DNA of 64,000 nt from Betaproteobacteria bacterium (GCA_903970165.1 CAJCHZ010000047.1:163155-227154); one strand, 5' to 3'; positions 25,130 to 35,066 are shown, numbered from the stretch's first letter. Made by a program: numbers and translations. Notes: generated by a model from the letters alone, not told the origin.

Positions 25130-27388
25130 TCACTTCCCGGGAACTTTTCTCACACTGGCGTCTTCTGTCGCAGGGTAAAGCCGGTCGAACTCCGGATCAT
25201 CGCGGAGCAGTGCGAGGTCCGGGTCTCTGCGTACCCAGATAGCATCTTTGAATCCCGCTTCCCAGGCCATGCGCAGCGCGTTAAGAGCTTCCGGTTTCTT
25301 CTTTAAGTGCGAGTAAGTACAGGCGGCGTTGTAGAGAATAGACGCCTCATTGGCCCGCAGCGTCAGAGCCAGGTTTAATTCTCTGAGAGCATCTTCCTCG
25401 CGGTCGAGTTCGGCATAATCCCCCGAAATCAGAATTCTGGCCCGCGCATCTTCCGGAACCTGCTTCAGATGATTGTCCAGCGCCACAATACGCCGCAGCA
25501 GCAGGTTGCGGTACTCATCTTTTTTCCCCAAAGCACCCAGCGCGTTCGCGATGGGCACGTACACGTTATAGTCTTCGCCATTGACCTCGAGCGCCTGGTC
25601 CATCACGTCCACAACTTCCTGGTACCGCCCGGCCGAAAACAGCGCGCGGCACAAAAGGTAATAAGCGCCCTCGCAATCTTTTTTTCGTTCGATAGCTTTG
25701 AGCACCATGCGCACGGACTCGTCGTGCAAAGCAGTTGCGTAAAGAACCCATGCTTGGCTGACATGCACTTCCGGCAAATCCCACCGCAGCGCCACGGCCT
25801 TCCCTGAAGCAGCGCGGGCGCGTTCCACCCAGATGTCGTCGCGGCTGAAATTGCAGTAAAACATCGCGCAGGCATTTGCACATGCCGCGTAGGCAAGAGC
25901 GAAGCTTGGGTCCATAACCACTGCGTTCTGAAACATTTCCAGCGCGAATTCCAGATCTTGCCGCGTCTGGCGGCGCGCGTAGCGTTTGCCGCGCAAATAA
26001 AGATCGTAGGCTTGCAGGCTTTCCGTCGGCTTCGTCGCCAGTTCTTCCAGTTCTTGCGGCGAGAGCGTCACGCGCAAAGCTTCCGCAATTTTGCGCGCGA
26101 TCTCGTCCTGGACCTCGAAGACGTCCTTCATCTCGCGGTCGTAGCGCTCTGACCACACGGGAAAATCCGTGTGCGTGTCCACAAGTTGCGTCGTTATGCG
26201 CAGCCGGTTGCCGGAACGCCGCAGGCTGCCCGTCAGCACATACGCCGCTTTGATCTGCTGCCCGATTTGCGCGGGAGTCACCTGTTTGTCGCGATAGGCA
26301 AGCACCGTAGGACGCGAATAGGTGTTAAGCCCGCGGATTTTCGACAGCTCCGTGATGATGTCTTCCGTAATCCCGTCGCGCAGATACTCATCTTCCTTCA
26401 CGCCGCTCAAGTTCTCGAAATAGAGCACCGCAACGGATTTTGCCGCAGGTTTCGCGGCCCCGGACTTTGAATCCATCATTTCCGCCGCGCGCTTGCTCCC
26501 GGAATCTAGGTCCCGCTTAAGCCGGTTCAAGTCGGTCTTGAGTTCCGCGGCTGATTGGCACCGCATGGATCGGTCTTTCTCGAGAAGCTTGGAAAGAATG
26601 CGCCCAAACTCGCCGGGAATCGCCGAATTCATCTCGATCACCGGCACGGGATCTCGATTCAGGATGGCGTCGAACACCATCGCCGAAGTATCTCCCTTGA
26701 AAGGAAGCACGCCGCACGCAAGTTGATACAAAACCGTTCCCAGCGAAAACAGGTCCGTGCGCGCATCCACGAGCTGTCCACGCGCCTGCTCCGGTGACAT
26801 GTAGTTCACTGTCCCGACCGTCGCGCCAGGAGAAGTCAGATCTCCTCCCGCCATGGTATCCATTTTCGAAGGCGACGAGCCGGATGGTGGAACTTCGGCG
26901 GCCTCAATCTTCGCCAGCCCGAAGTCCAGCACCTTCACTTGTCCGCGATCCGTCACAAAAAGATTTGCCGGCTTGATGTCCCGGTGAACAATTCCCCTGG
27001 AGTGCGCTGATTCCAGCGCATCCGAAATCTGGATCGCCATCGAGAGCACTTTTTCAATCGGGCACGCCTGGCGGTTCATCATCTGCCCGAGCGTCTCGCC
27101 TTCCAGAAGCTCCATCACCAGAAAATGCTGCAGATCATGTTGTTCGATCGAGTGGATCGTGCAGATGTTTGGGTGGTTCAGGGCTGAAGCGGCCCGTGCT
27201 TCGCGCTGGAAACGCTCGATGAGCTGGATATCTTTGGCCATTTCGGGCGGCAGGAATTTCACGGCCACTCGCCGGCCCAAGCGGGTGTCTTCCGCTTCGT
27301 AGACCACACCCATTCCCCCGCTGCCTATTCTTCGTGTGATTTTGTAATGGGATATGGACTGGCCAGCTTGAGGTGCGTTTTCCGACAT
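25130..27388 (-). CDS. Ser/Thr protein kinase fused to TolB-like and TPR regions
   Basis: 752 aa. Kinase domain about residues 15-275: GSGGMGVVY loop, VAVK (K44), HRDIKPANL catalytic loop, DFGLAK and MSPEQARG. No transmembrane segment is evident after it. About residues 315-460 form the FlgO/TolB-like module found in adenylate-cyclase-type regulators (KSVAVLYFENLSG, YVLTGSLRRSGNRLRITTQLVD, VWSERYDREMKDVFEVQDEIA). The remainder (about 465-740) is TPR repeats. This architecture is common in acidobacteria; the TPR part probably recruits partners. Targets unknown. Confidence 0.93.
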   Translation of the reverse strand: MSENAPQAGQSISHYKITRRIGSGGMGVVYEAEDTRLGRRVAVKFLPPEMAKDIQLIERFQREARAASALNHPNICTIHSIEQHDLQHFLVMELLEGETLGQMMNRQACPIEKVLSMAIQISDALESAHSRGIVHRDIKPANLFVTDRGQVKVLDFGLAKIEAAEVPPSGSSPSKMDTMAGGDLTSPGATVGTVNYMSPEQARGQLVDARTDLFSLGTVLYQLACGVLPFKGDTSAMVFDAILNRDPVPVIEMNSAIPGEFGRILSKLLEKDRSMRCQSAAELKTDLNRLKRDLDSGSKRAAEMMDSKSGAAKPAAKSVAVLYFENLSGVKEDEYLRDGITEDIITELSKIRGLNTYSRPTVLAYRDKQVTPAQIGQQIKAAYVLTGSLRRSGNRLRITTQLVDTHTDFPVWSERYDREMKDVFEVQDEIARKIAEALRVTLSPQELEELATKPTESLQAYDLYLRGKRYARRQTRQDLEFALEMFQNAVVMDPSFALAYAACANACAMFYCNFSRDDIWVERARAASGKAVALRWDLPEVHVSQAWVLYATALHDESVRMVLKAIERKKDCEGAYYLLCRALFSAGRYQEVVDVMDQALEVNGEDYNVYVPIANALGALGKKDEYRNLLLRRIVALDNHLKQVPEDARARILISGDYAELDREEDALRELNLALTLRANEASILYNAACTYSHLKKKPEALNALRMAWEAGFKDAIWVRRDPDLALLRDDPEFDRLYPATEDASVRKVPGK

Positions 27389-27485
27389 GGTGCTAAATGT
27401 TATGTGAGCACTACTGGTTGGTCAAGCAAACGGCAGAGCGGGTTGCCTATGCAACGAAAGAAATGGCCGAACCCCTGAAGGTCCA

Positions 27486-28268
27486 TCAGAAAAACGCCGC
27501 GCCGCCGTCCACGTTGATGGATTGGCCGGTGATGGCGCTGGACTGACCGGAGCACAGGAAGAGCGCGGCGCGGGCAACTTCGTCGGCGGTTTGTCCACGG
27601 CCTTGCAAAATTGTATTCAGAAAACCGGCGAGTTGTTCTTCGGGGCTGACTCCTAGTTTTTCGGCGAGGGTGTTTCCGAGTTCCTTCGACATGCGTGTTT
27701 CGGTGACCGGGCCTGGACAGATGGCGTTGACCCGCACTCCCTTGCGCGCCGCTTCGGCGGCCGCAATGCGTGTAAGACCCAGCATGCCTGCCTTTGCCGC
27801 GGCGTACGCGGAACCCCAAGGAAAGGCTGCTTTCGCGGACAGGCTCGAGATATTCAGTATGACTCCGGAGCCGCGCGCATACATTTCTGGAAGCACGAGT
27901 TTGCTCAGCAGAAATGCGGCGCGTAGGTGCACCGCGATAACCCTGTCGAATTCCGCGAGCGGGTAGTCTTCCACAGGAACCACCGGGCCGTAGTGTCCTC
28001 CATTGTTTACAAGAATATCGATCCTTCCAAACTTCGCGTGTGCTTCCGCGACAATGCGCTCGCAGTCCGCTTCATCCGCCAGGTCGGCTGCGATTTGGTG
28101 CACATTGCCTCCGTTCTCAGAGATTTCCTTTGCAGTGGCTGTTAACTCAGTATACGTCCTTGCCGTCAGGAAGATGGAAGCGCCTTCCGAGGCAAAAAGC
28201 CTTGCGATGGCGCGGCCGATGCCGCGTCCTGAACCAGTAATCAAAGCGACTTGGCTTTTAAAGACCAT
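27486..28268 (-). CDS. Short-chain dehydrogenase/reductase
   Basis: 260 aa from ATG 28268 (a 10-residue extension to 28298 is less likely). Classical SDR: cofactor loop TGSGRGIG (about 10-17), NNGGHYG, catalytic Ser in NISSLSAKAAF, Tyr and Lys in SAYAAAKAG, and CPGPVTETRMS; C-terminal TGQSINVDGGAAFF. TARTY after strand 2 suggests NADP(H). Probably acts on a 3-oxoacyl or secondary alcohol substrate; not identifiable further. Confidence 0.92.
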   Translation of the reverse strand: MVFKSQVALITGSGRGIGRAIARLFASEGASIFLTARTYTELTATAKEISENGGNVHQIAADLADEADCERIVAEAHAKFGRIDILVNNGGHYGPVVPVEDYPLAEFDRVIAVHLRAAFLLSKLVLPEMYARGSGVILNISSLSAKAAFPWGSAYAAAKAGMLGLTRIAAAEAARKGVRVNAICPGPVTETRMSKELGNTLAEKLGVSPEEQLAGFLNTILQGRGQTADEVARAALFLCSGQSSAITGQSINVDGGAAFF

Positions 28269-28545
28269 AGAAGGAAGAGGATAGAGGCCGCGCGACACAC
28301 AAGCAAGGCCGTGAACTGACGGGGAAGTCCCTCCATGGCCATCGGCCGGGCCGCAAGTTCAAAATCGAGCAATGTAACCTTTTGCCCGAGAACTGTACGT
28401 TCGTTCAGCTGTAATTTGCGGCCGCGGTCTCTATGCTGAAATCAGAAAAAGCCCCGCTTTCTGTGCGGTCCCGTCCATTCCCGCACGGAGATGCAAGCAA
28501 CCGCGGCGCGATCCCAGTCCTGCCGCTCGAAATGATCTGGGGGTA

Positions 28546-31521
28546 GTGCTCGTGCGCCGAAATATTTTTGCAATGCAAATCGCCGCGTTGGTCACGGCCC
28601 TTTCTGTGGCGGGCTGTGCTGGGCTCACTACTTCGTCCGGTGGTGGAACGAAATTTGTGGCGCCGACCATCACGGCTCAGCCTGCAAATCAAATCGTGAC
28701 CGTCGGAGAGGCCGCGACCTTCAGCGTCATGGCAACGGGAACCGCGCCGCTGACGTACCGCTGGCTGAAAAATAGCGCGAGCATCGCAGGAGCCACGGGC
28801 GCGAGCTATACGACGCCGGCCACGCTTGCGGGTGACAGTGGAGAGAAGTTTGAAGTCGTGGTGAGCAACTCGGCGGGAAGCGCCACCAGCACGATCGCGA
28901 CACTGACGGTAAACGCGGCCGCGGTGGCGCCGAGCATCACCACCCAGCCCACGAATCAGACAGTGTCCGCAGGACAATCCGCGACATTCGCTGTGACCGC
29001 TACGGGAACGGCGCCGCTTAGCTATCAGTGGCAGAAAAATAGCGCAAATATTAGCGGAGCAACCTCTTCGAGTTACACAACGCCCGCGACGACCTCAGGC
29101 GACAACGGCGCGAAGTTCGACGTGGTAGTGAGCAATACGGCGGGGAATCAGGCCAGCGCAACAGCCGTATTGACGATCAACGCTGCAGCGGTGGCGCCGA
29201 CGATCACGACGCAGCCTGCGAACCAGACCGTAACCGTGGGACAGACAGCCACGTTTACGGTGACCGCTACGGGAACGGCGCCGCTGAGCTATCAGTGGCA
29301 GAAAAATAGCGCAAACATTAGCGGAGCAACGGCTTCGAGTTACACAACGCCCGCGACGACCTCTGGCGACAACGGCGCGAAGTTCGACGTGGTCGTACGC
29401 AATTCGGCGGGCAATCAGACTAGCGCGATGGCCACGTTGACCGTGAATGCCGCAGCGGTGGCGCCGACGATCACGACGCAGCCCGCGAACCAGACAGTAA
29501 CCGTAGGACAGACGGCGACGTTTACGGTGATCGCCACGGGGACTGCTCCGTTAAGCTACCAGTGGCAAAAGAACAGCACAAACATTGCCGGTGCAACCGC
29601 ATCGAGTTACACAACACCAGCGACAACCTCAGCCGACAATGGCGCGAACTTCGACGTAGTTGTAAGCAACATCGCCGGAAATCAGACGAGCGCAATGGCT
29701 ACGCTGGCAGTAAACGCAGTCGCCGTAGCCCCGACGATCACAACGCAGCCGGCGAATCAGACGATCACCGCGGGACAAACGGCCACGTTCACCGTGACCG
29801 CAACGGGAACCGCCCCACTCCGTTACCAGTGGCAAAAAAACACGGTAAACATCACCGGCGCGACCTCTGCGAGCTACACTACCCCGGTCACAACGGTGGC
29901 GGACAGCGGCGAGCAGTTCAGTGTCACTGTTAGCGACCCGGTCGGCAACACACCGAGCACGACCGCGACCTTGACGGTGAACCCGGTAACGACCTCCACA
30001 ATCAACGTCGTCACCTATCACTACGACAACATGCGCAGCGGGCAGAATCTCAACGAAACCATACTCACCACCACCAACGTCAACTCCACGAAATTTGGCA
30101 AGCTGGGCGCGTTCGCTGTGGACGGCCTTGTGGATGCACAGCCTCTGTATCTTTCCGCCGTATCCATCCCCAGCGTTGGAACAAAGAACGTCCTCTACGT
30201 GGCCACGGAAAACGACAGCGTTTATGCCTTCGATGCGGACAGCGTCAACGGCAACACCACCGCGTTCCTATGGAAAGTTTCCGTGCTCGGCGCCGGGGAA
30301 TCGCCCAGCGATAACCGGGGTTGCGGCCAGATCACCCCTCAAATCGGAATCACATCCACACCCGTAATTGACCGCACGCGTGGCCTGCACGGTGCCATTT
30401 ATGTCGTGGGCATGTCCAAGGACGCGAATGGAAATTACTACCAGCGGATTCATGCGCTGGACCTGACGACAGGCGCGGAGCTTTTCGGCGGGCCAACGAC
30501 CGTGCAGGCTACCTATCCGGGAACGGGCGACAACAGCTCTGGCGGAAATGTCGTGTTCGATCCCAAGCAGTACAAGGAACGGCCGGGCCTGCTCGAAATC
30601 GGCAGTACCATCTACACAACCTGGTCTTCACACTGCGACGCGCGCCCTTACACCTCGTGGGTCATTTCGTATAGTGCGAACACCTTGGCGCAAGTCAACG
30701 TGCTCAACCTCGTGCCCAACGGCAGCGAAGGCGGCATCTGGATGGCGGGAACTGCGCCCGCCGCGGATTCCTCCGGCAACATTTACTTCATGGTGGGCAA
30801 CGGTGACTTCGACACCACGCTGAACGCCAGCGGTTTCCCGTCACAAGGGGATTGCGGGCAGTGCTACGTGAAGCTTTCTTCCAGCGCTCCGATGACTCTG
30901 CTTGATTACTTCACGCCGTCGAATAGTGTCTCCGAATCGGATTCCGACACGGACTTCGGGTCGGGCGGACCGCTGCTGCTGCCGGATCGGGTGGACGCAA
31001 ACGGCAACACGCGCCACCTTGCCGTCGGCTCGGGCAAGGACGCGATCATTTACGTCGTGGATCGCGACAATATGGGGAAGTTCAACAGCACCGCGGACAA
31101 CATCTACCAGCAGATCAACGGGCAGATTGGCGGGGTGTGGTCCAAGCCCAGCTACTTTAACAACACCGTTTACTACGGCGCCGTTGGCGATCATCTGAAA
31201 GCGTTTCCAATCACCAGCGCGCTGCTCGCGTTGACGCCTTCTTCCCAGAGTTCAGCCAGCTTCGCGTATCCCGGCACCACGCCGAGCATTTCCGCGAACG
31301 GCACAACCAACGGAATCGTCTGGGCTGTGGAGGCTAACTCAACGGGCATCTTGCACGCCTACGACGCGACAAACCTGACGAACGAGCTTTACAACTCAAA
31401 TCAAGCCGCCAACAACCGTGATCAGTTCAGCGACAACAAATACGTTACACCGATGGTGGCCAACGGAAAGGTTTACGTTGGAACGCCGAACAGCGTGGTC
31501 GTGTTCGGCTTGTTGCCGTGA
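28546..31521 (+). CDS. Lipoprotein with five Ig-like repeats and a PQQ-like beta-propeller
   Basis: 991 aa. Start GTG 28546 (or GTG 28552). Signal peptide with lipobox ALSVAGC (Cys near residue 24), so lipid-anchored. About residues 38-482 are five 89-residue Ig-like domains, each with pattern ITxQPANQxVTVGQTATFxVxATGTAPLxYxWxKN and ASYTTPxTxxxD. From about 490 to the end, a pyrroloquinoline-quinone-type propeller (NVLYVATENDSVYAFDAD, STPVIDRTRG, WAVEANSTGILHAYDA, NGKVYVGTPNSVVVFGL). No catalytic residues recognised. Probably surface adhesion or binding. The DNA repeats are exactly in phase. Confidence 0.88.
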   Translation: MLVRRNIFAMQIAALVTALSVAGCAGLTTSSGGGTKFVAPTITAQPANQIVTVGEAATFSVMATGTAPLTYRWLKNSASIAGATGASYTTPATLAGDSGEKFEVVVSNSAGSATSTIATLTVNAAAVAPSITTQPTNQTVSAGQSATFAVTATGTAPLSYQWQKNSANISGATSSSYTTPATTSGDNGAKFDVVVSNTAGNQASATAVLTINAAAVAPTITTQPANQTVTVGQTATFTVTATGTAPLSYQWQKNSANISGATASSYTTPATTSGDNGAKFDVVVRNSAGNQTSAMATLTVNAAAVAPTITTQPANQTVTVGQTATFTVIATGTAPLSYQWQKNSTNIAGATASSYTTPATTSADNGANFDVVVSNIAGNQTSAMATLAVNAVAVAPTITTQPANQTITAGQTATFTVTATGTAPLRYQWQKNTVNITGATSASYTTPVTTVADSGEQFSVTVSDPVGNTPSTTATLTVNPVTTSTINVVTYHYDNMRSGQNLNETILTTTNVNSTKFGKLGAFAVDGLVDAQPLYLSAVSIPSVGTKNVLYVATENDSVYAFDADSVNGNTTAFLWKVSVLGAGESPSDNRGCGQITPQIGITSTPVIDRTRGLHGAIYVVGMSKDANGNYYQRIHALDLTTGAELFGGPTTVQATYPGTGDNSSGGNVVFDPKQYKERPGLLEIGSTIYTTWSSHCDARPYTSWVISYSANTLAQVNVLNLVPNGSEGGIWMAGTAPAADSSGNIYFMVGNGDFDTTLNASGFPSQGDCGQCYVKLSSSAPMTLLDYFTPSNSVSESDSDTDFGSGGPLLLPDRVDANGNTRHLAVGSGKDAIIYVVDRDNMGKFNSTADNIYQQINGQIGGVWSKPSYFNNTVYYGAVGDHLKAFPITSALLALTPSSQSSASFAYPGTTPSISANGTTNGIVWAVEANSTGILHAYDATNLTNELYNSNQAANNRDQFSDNKYVTPMVANGKVYVGTPNSVVVFGLLP
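28657..29991 (+). repeat. Five tandem 267-bp repeats encoding Ig-like domains
   Basis: The marker GTGGCGCC (or close variants) recurs at 28657, 28924, 29191, 29458 and 29725, exactly 267 bp apart. Units 2-4 are the most similar at DNA level. They code for the 89-residue Ig-like units of the surrounding lipoprotein gene. Confidence 0.9.
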
Positions 31522-31585
31522 GCTCGCGCCAGAGTTGAAAAGCGCCAGGCACCCGCAGGCGCTCAAGGTACCCGCAGAAAGAAGA

Positions 31586-31614
31586 GGGACAAGCACGAAT
31601 GCCTGTCCCATTTT
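31586..31614 (+). terminator. Bidirectional-type terminator between convergent genes
   Basis: GGGACA (31586-31591) pairs with TGTCCC (31604-31609), followed by ATTTT. Lies 65 bp after the Ig-repeat gene and before the convergent DUF4136 gene. Confidence 0.6.
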
Positions 31615-31641
31615 CCATCCCGGAGAATGCGTTGAGCAGGG

Positions 31642-32325
31642 CTACTTTCCGGTTTTTAGATCCTTCAGCAAGTGCCGCGTCAGCTCGTTGATTTCGTCTT
31701 GCGTCAAAGAGAACGCGTCGCGTCGCACAGGTTTTTCGCCGATGGCGCGGTAGACCTGATGATTGTTGGCGGCCTGCACCAAATCAAACACGATCGTTCC
31801 TTCGCGGAAGTGCACGTTTTCATAGCCGACGTAAGCGGGGCCATATCCCCAGCTGTCCCAGCAGCGGAACGGCCCGCAAACCAAGCCACCATACCCGCCG
31901 CCATAGACCGGTACCGCTACGTTGCCGCGGTTCACCGCAAACTTATAGTCCACCAGAAAGTCCGCCGCGGCAGGATCGGTAACCTGCTTGAAGCCCCTCG
32001 ACATCAGCGTCTGCTCGATCGCCGTCTTGACGCGCCCGCGAACAACCTCGTTGTTGGCCTCGGCATCGCGAACCACGCGCTGTGGCGGCCCCTGGCGCGA
32101 AACATCGTCGCGAGAAATGACTGGCCGGTTGTCGCCCGAAGTACGCGTGGCTGCGGTTTCCTGCACCACCGGGCGCCAGGCCCACGTCGCGTTTTGGGGT
32201 ATACGAACATCGCGGTCGCGAATAATCTGCACGCGGTCATCGCAGCCGGCCGCGAAAATCGCAAAAGCCAAAGCGCCGGCGCTCAAAACTCGCTTGCTTG
32301 TTGAAAGAAATCGAACATTCCACAT
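31642..32325 (-). CDS. DUF4136-family lipoprotein
   Basis: 227 aa from ATG 32325, backed by TTTGGAGG upstream; a longer frame to 32400 is rejected. Signal peptide with lipobox IFAAGCDD (Cys about residue 27). DUF4136 features: RVKTAIEQTLMSRGFKQVTDPAAADFLVDYKF, then a Gly/Tyr-rich section (YGGGYGGLVCGPFRCWDSWGYG), then GTIVFDLVQAANNHQVYRAIGEKPV and LTRHLLKDL. Likely outer-membrane-associated; function unknown. An N-terminal DVRIPQNATWAW block is common in the acidobacterial versions. Confidence 0.85.
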   Translation of the reverse strand: MWNVRFLSTSKRVLSAGALAFAIFAAGCDDRVQIIRDRDVRIPQNATWAWRPVVQETAATRTSGDNRPVISRDDVSRQGPPQRVVRDAEANNEVVRGRVKTAIEQTLMSRGFKQVTDPAAADFLVDYKFAVNRGNVAVPVYGGGYGGLVCGPFRCWDSWGYGPAYVGYENVHFREGTIVFDLVQAANNHQVYRAIGEKPVRRDAFSLTQDEINELTRHLLKDLKTGK

Positions 32326-32445
32326 CAGACGAGCCTCCAAAGGCGTAATTGCCCCCAGTCCAGTTAAACCCAACACGGATTGGATAGTTGCGGTAGCCAA
32401 TTAGGTTGCGTGGTTTTCGCGCTGGTTGCCGCGAAAGCCACTCCG

Positions 32446-32793
32446 TCAAGTTTTCGGCGTTTCCCAGTCTGTCGGCGGAAACACCACCGGCCAGAACTTT
32501 GGCGCGGGCTGGTCAAACTCGAAGGCTACCGCGAAGTAGTCCGGGCTGGGCTGATCAATACGCACGACCCGGCATTTCTGTTTCATACCCGTAGCTCGAT
32601 TGAGCAGAGTGATCGGCTGCCCGGCGTACAATTCCATTTTCAGCTTCATGAGCCCGCCATGGGCGTTGACCACCAGTGTGTGCGTATCTTCCTCGACCTC
32701 GTCGCGCTCTGGAGTCTGCGCCAGGACGGTGATCTTCAATTGCAGCATCACTCGTTCACTTCGTCGCCGGTTGGATGAATCGGAAGGGGGCAA
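32446..32793 (-). CDS. PilZ-domain protein
   Basis: 115 aa. Start TTG 32793 with CGGAGAATTAGA upstream; the first in-frame ATG would delete the RRRSERV segment needed for PilZ. N-terminal NRRRSERVMLQLKITV carries the arginine loop; VVNAHGGLMKLKMEL replaces the usual [DN]xSxxG (N-A-H-G-G), a frequent variant in acidobacterial single-domain PilZ proteins. C-di-GMP binding is plausible but untested. Confidence 0.75.
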   Translation of the reverse strand: MPPSDSSNRRRSERVMLQLKITVLAQTPERDEVEEDTHTLVVNAHGGLMKLKMELYAGQPITLLNRATGMKQKCRVVRIDQPSPDYFAVAFEFDQPAPKFWPVVFPPTDWETPKT

Positions 32794-33037
32794 TCTAATT
32801 CTCCGTTAGGTGGTCCTGTTCGCTGCGAGCTCTCGCGAGAAAATCAGTTTCGGCGCAAGGAAACTTACCGAAGACACCCGTTTCCCGCAGAGTGGGCCGG
32901 GCCGGCACACCTGGCACCCTATAAATAGCAGTTCGATGCCTGCCACTTTATTTTAACTTAGCCGCGAGTGCAGCGTGCTCTGCCGTAGTCCCTTGGCGTC
33001 CATTGGTAAACGCCAGCGCCGGGCCGGTCGCGGCTAT

Positions 33038-33634
33038 TCAGGGGAGCATCCTGGCTTGCAGCCGCGATTTTACGTCGGGCCATTCGGAATTAAGGATGCT
33101 GTAATAGACGCTGTGCCGGATGCGGCCGCTCGCGGTAATCATGTGATTGCGCAAGGTGCCTTCTTCTCGCCCGCCGATGCGCAGGATCGCCGCGCGGGAT
33201 CGCTCGTTGAGCTCGTCAGTCTTCAATTCCACGCGGATGCAGCCCAGCGTCTCAAACGCGTGCTTCAGCAGCAGGTACTTCGCCTCCGTATTGACTCCCG
33301 TGCGCTGCCATTCCGGCGCCACCCACGTCCACCCGATCTCCACGCGGTGATGCGTGCGGTCAATGTTGCCATAGCGCGTGCTGCCAATCGCGCGGCCGCC
33401 GGACTTTTCAATCAGCGCAAACGGCAGCGAAACGCCACGCGCTTGCTCGCCAAGAGCGGTCTCTATATACGCTGACATCTCCTCGGGTGTCCGCACCGGT
33501 ATGGCGATCCAGCGCCACAATTCTTCGTGAAGTCCCACAGCAGAGAGCCCGGTATCATGCGCGTGGGAAAGCGGTTCGAGCCGTACGTGACGGCCTTCGA
33601 GTGTCACCGGTACAACATTCATTTCGGTACTCAT
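33038..33634 (-). CDS. GNAT N-acetyltransferase (RimJ/RimL type)
   Basis: 198 aa. GNAT fold with LEGRHVRLEPLSHAHDTGL at the start. The acetyl-CoA site is altered from the usual Q/RxxGxG/A: VAPEWQRTGVNTEAKYLLLKHAFETLGCIRVELKTDELNERSRAAILRIGG. Such versions acetylate protein N-termini or amino groups of small molecules. Substrate unknown. Start ATG 33634. Confidence 0.9.
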   Translation of the reverse strand: MSTEMNVVPVTLEGRHVRLEPLSHAHDTGLSAVGLHEELWRWIAIPVRTPEEMSAYIETALGEQARGVSLPFALIEKSGGRAIGSTRYGNIDRTHHRVEIGWTWVAPEWQRTGVNTEAKYLLLKHAFETLGCIRVELKTDELNERSRAAILRIGGREEGTLRNHMITASGRIRHSVYYSILNSEWPDVKSRLQARMLP

Positions 33635-33911
33635 GGGAGAAGCATGTTACAGCCATGCCCGCCGCCCCCGGGAGCACCAATTTGGCCAAAAAGATCCCAC
33701 TGCGCTGGCTAACCAAAAGCTATGGGCCTGCTTCTTATGTATTTTGGGCGGGCGGGAACTTTCCGCCTTGAAAGAGTGAACTAGCAGGTAGCGCAGGCGC
33801 TCTTGTCTGTGCGTGGTGGCGTGCCACGAAAAACAGCGCGCACAAGTGTATGCGCAACGGACGGCACGAGAAAAGCATGACCGAAATTTTTCTCCGAAGG
33901 TGACCCGAGAA

Positions 33912-35066
33912 ATGCCTCGATTTATTGGTCGTATCGCCCTGCCGGTATTTCTGTTTCTGGCGCTCTTCTCCACCGATTTCCACGCCCAGCAACAGCAACC
34001 GTCTCCCCAACCGCCGCCCGCCCAAAGCCAGGAGCCCGCGCAGCCCCAATCAGGCCAGCCTCAATTAAAGATAGCCCCGCAAGCCCAGCCAAAAATCGCC
34101 GTCGAAGTAAAAACTGTCAGCATCCTCGCCACGGTTCGCGACAAAAAAGGCAAAATCGTCTCCAACCTCACCAAAGACGATTTCGCGCTGGACGAAGACG
34201 GCCGCGCGCAAAGCATCGACTATTTCGCTCATGAAAGCGATCTCGCGCTCCGCCTCGGCCTCCTCATCGACACCAGCCTCAGCCAGCGCAAGGTCCTCGA
34301 TCAGGAACGCACAGCCAGCTATAGCTTCCTCGACAAGCTCCTGCGCCAGGACAAGGATTTGGCATTCGTGATTCATTTCGATAGGGAAGTGGAGCTTCTG
34401 CAGGAGTTCACTCCCTCGCGCCCCCAGTTGCAAGCCGCCCTGCAAAAGCTTTCAACGCCGCAATACGACGGCGGCGGCGGAAGTGGCGGTTACCCGGGGA
34501 ATGGTGGAAGCGGAGGAGGGCGCAGTCACGGCGGCGGAACGCTGCTCTATGACGCGATATTCCTCGCCTCCGATGAATTAATGAGCAAGCAGCAAGGGCG
34601 CAAAGCACTGATCATTCTTTCCGACGGTGTCGATCACGGCAGCAAAGAAACCATGGCCGAAGCCATCGCCACCGCCCAGCGCGCGGACACCATCATCTAT
34701 TCGATTTTGTTTGCGGATGAAGACGACAACGGCTACCAGCGCCCCGGTGGTTTTGGAATGGGTGGCCGCGGTGGGATGGGCGGCGGCCGGCGCGGCGGCG
34801 GCTACCCGCAGCAGGAACGCACCGACGGCAAAAAAATCCTCGAACAAATTTCAGAGCAAACAGGCGGGCGCCTCTTCAAGGCCAACAAGAAAGATGCACT
34901 CGAAAAAATTTACGCCGAAATCGACGAAGACCTCCGCAACCAGTACAGCCTCGCCTACACTCCCGACAAAGGCAACACCGTCGGCTACCACAAAATCCAC
35001 CTGGCCATCCCCAAACAAAAAGACGTCACAGTGACCGCCCGCGACGGCTACTACTTCGGCCAGTAG
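33912..35066 (+). CDS. VWFA-related acidobacterial exported protein
   Basis: 384 aa from ATG 33912 (GAAGG upstream); the frame from 33813 is rejected because it adds a hydrophilic leader before the signal peptide. Signal peptide RIALPVFLFLALFSTDFHAQ, then a Gln/Pro-rich linker. The VWFA part contains VRDKKGKIVSNLTKDDFALDEDG and a MIDAS-like DTSLS. Two glycine-rich inserts (about residues 190-215 and 275-297) interrupt it. The C-terminal part ends LAYTPDKGN...GYHKIHLAI...TARDGYYFG. The domain is widespread in acidobacteria; likely a periplasmic or surface metal-dependent binding protein. Confidence 0.9.
   Translation: MPRFIGRIALPVFLFLALFSTDFHAQQQQPSPQPPPAQSQEPAQPQSGQPQLKIAPQAQPKIAVEVKTVSILATVRDKKGKIVSNLTKDDFALDEDGRAQSIDYFAHESDLALRLGLLIDTSLSQRKVLDQERTASYSFLDKLLRQDKDLAFVIHFDREVELLQEFTPSRPQLQAALQKLSTPQYDGGGGSGGYPGNGGSGGGRSHGGGTLLYDAIFLASDELMSKQQGRKALIILSDGVDHGSKETMAEAIATAQRADTIIYSILFADEDDNGYQRPGGFGMGGRGGMGGGRRGGGYPQQERTDGKKILEQISEQTGGRLFKANKKDALEKIYAEIDEDLRNQYSLAYTPDKGNTVGYHKIHLAIPKQKDVTVTARDGYYFGQ

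Noticed and set aside
28657..29991. Possible CRISPR or satellite array
   Set aside because: Units are 267 bp, in frame, and encode Ig-like domains; no short repeats with unique spacers.
31602..31611. Third copy of the CCTGTCCCAT half-site as a regulator site
   Set aside because: Here it forms the right arm of a terminator hairpin with GGGACA at 31586-31591, which explains it better.
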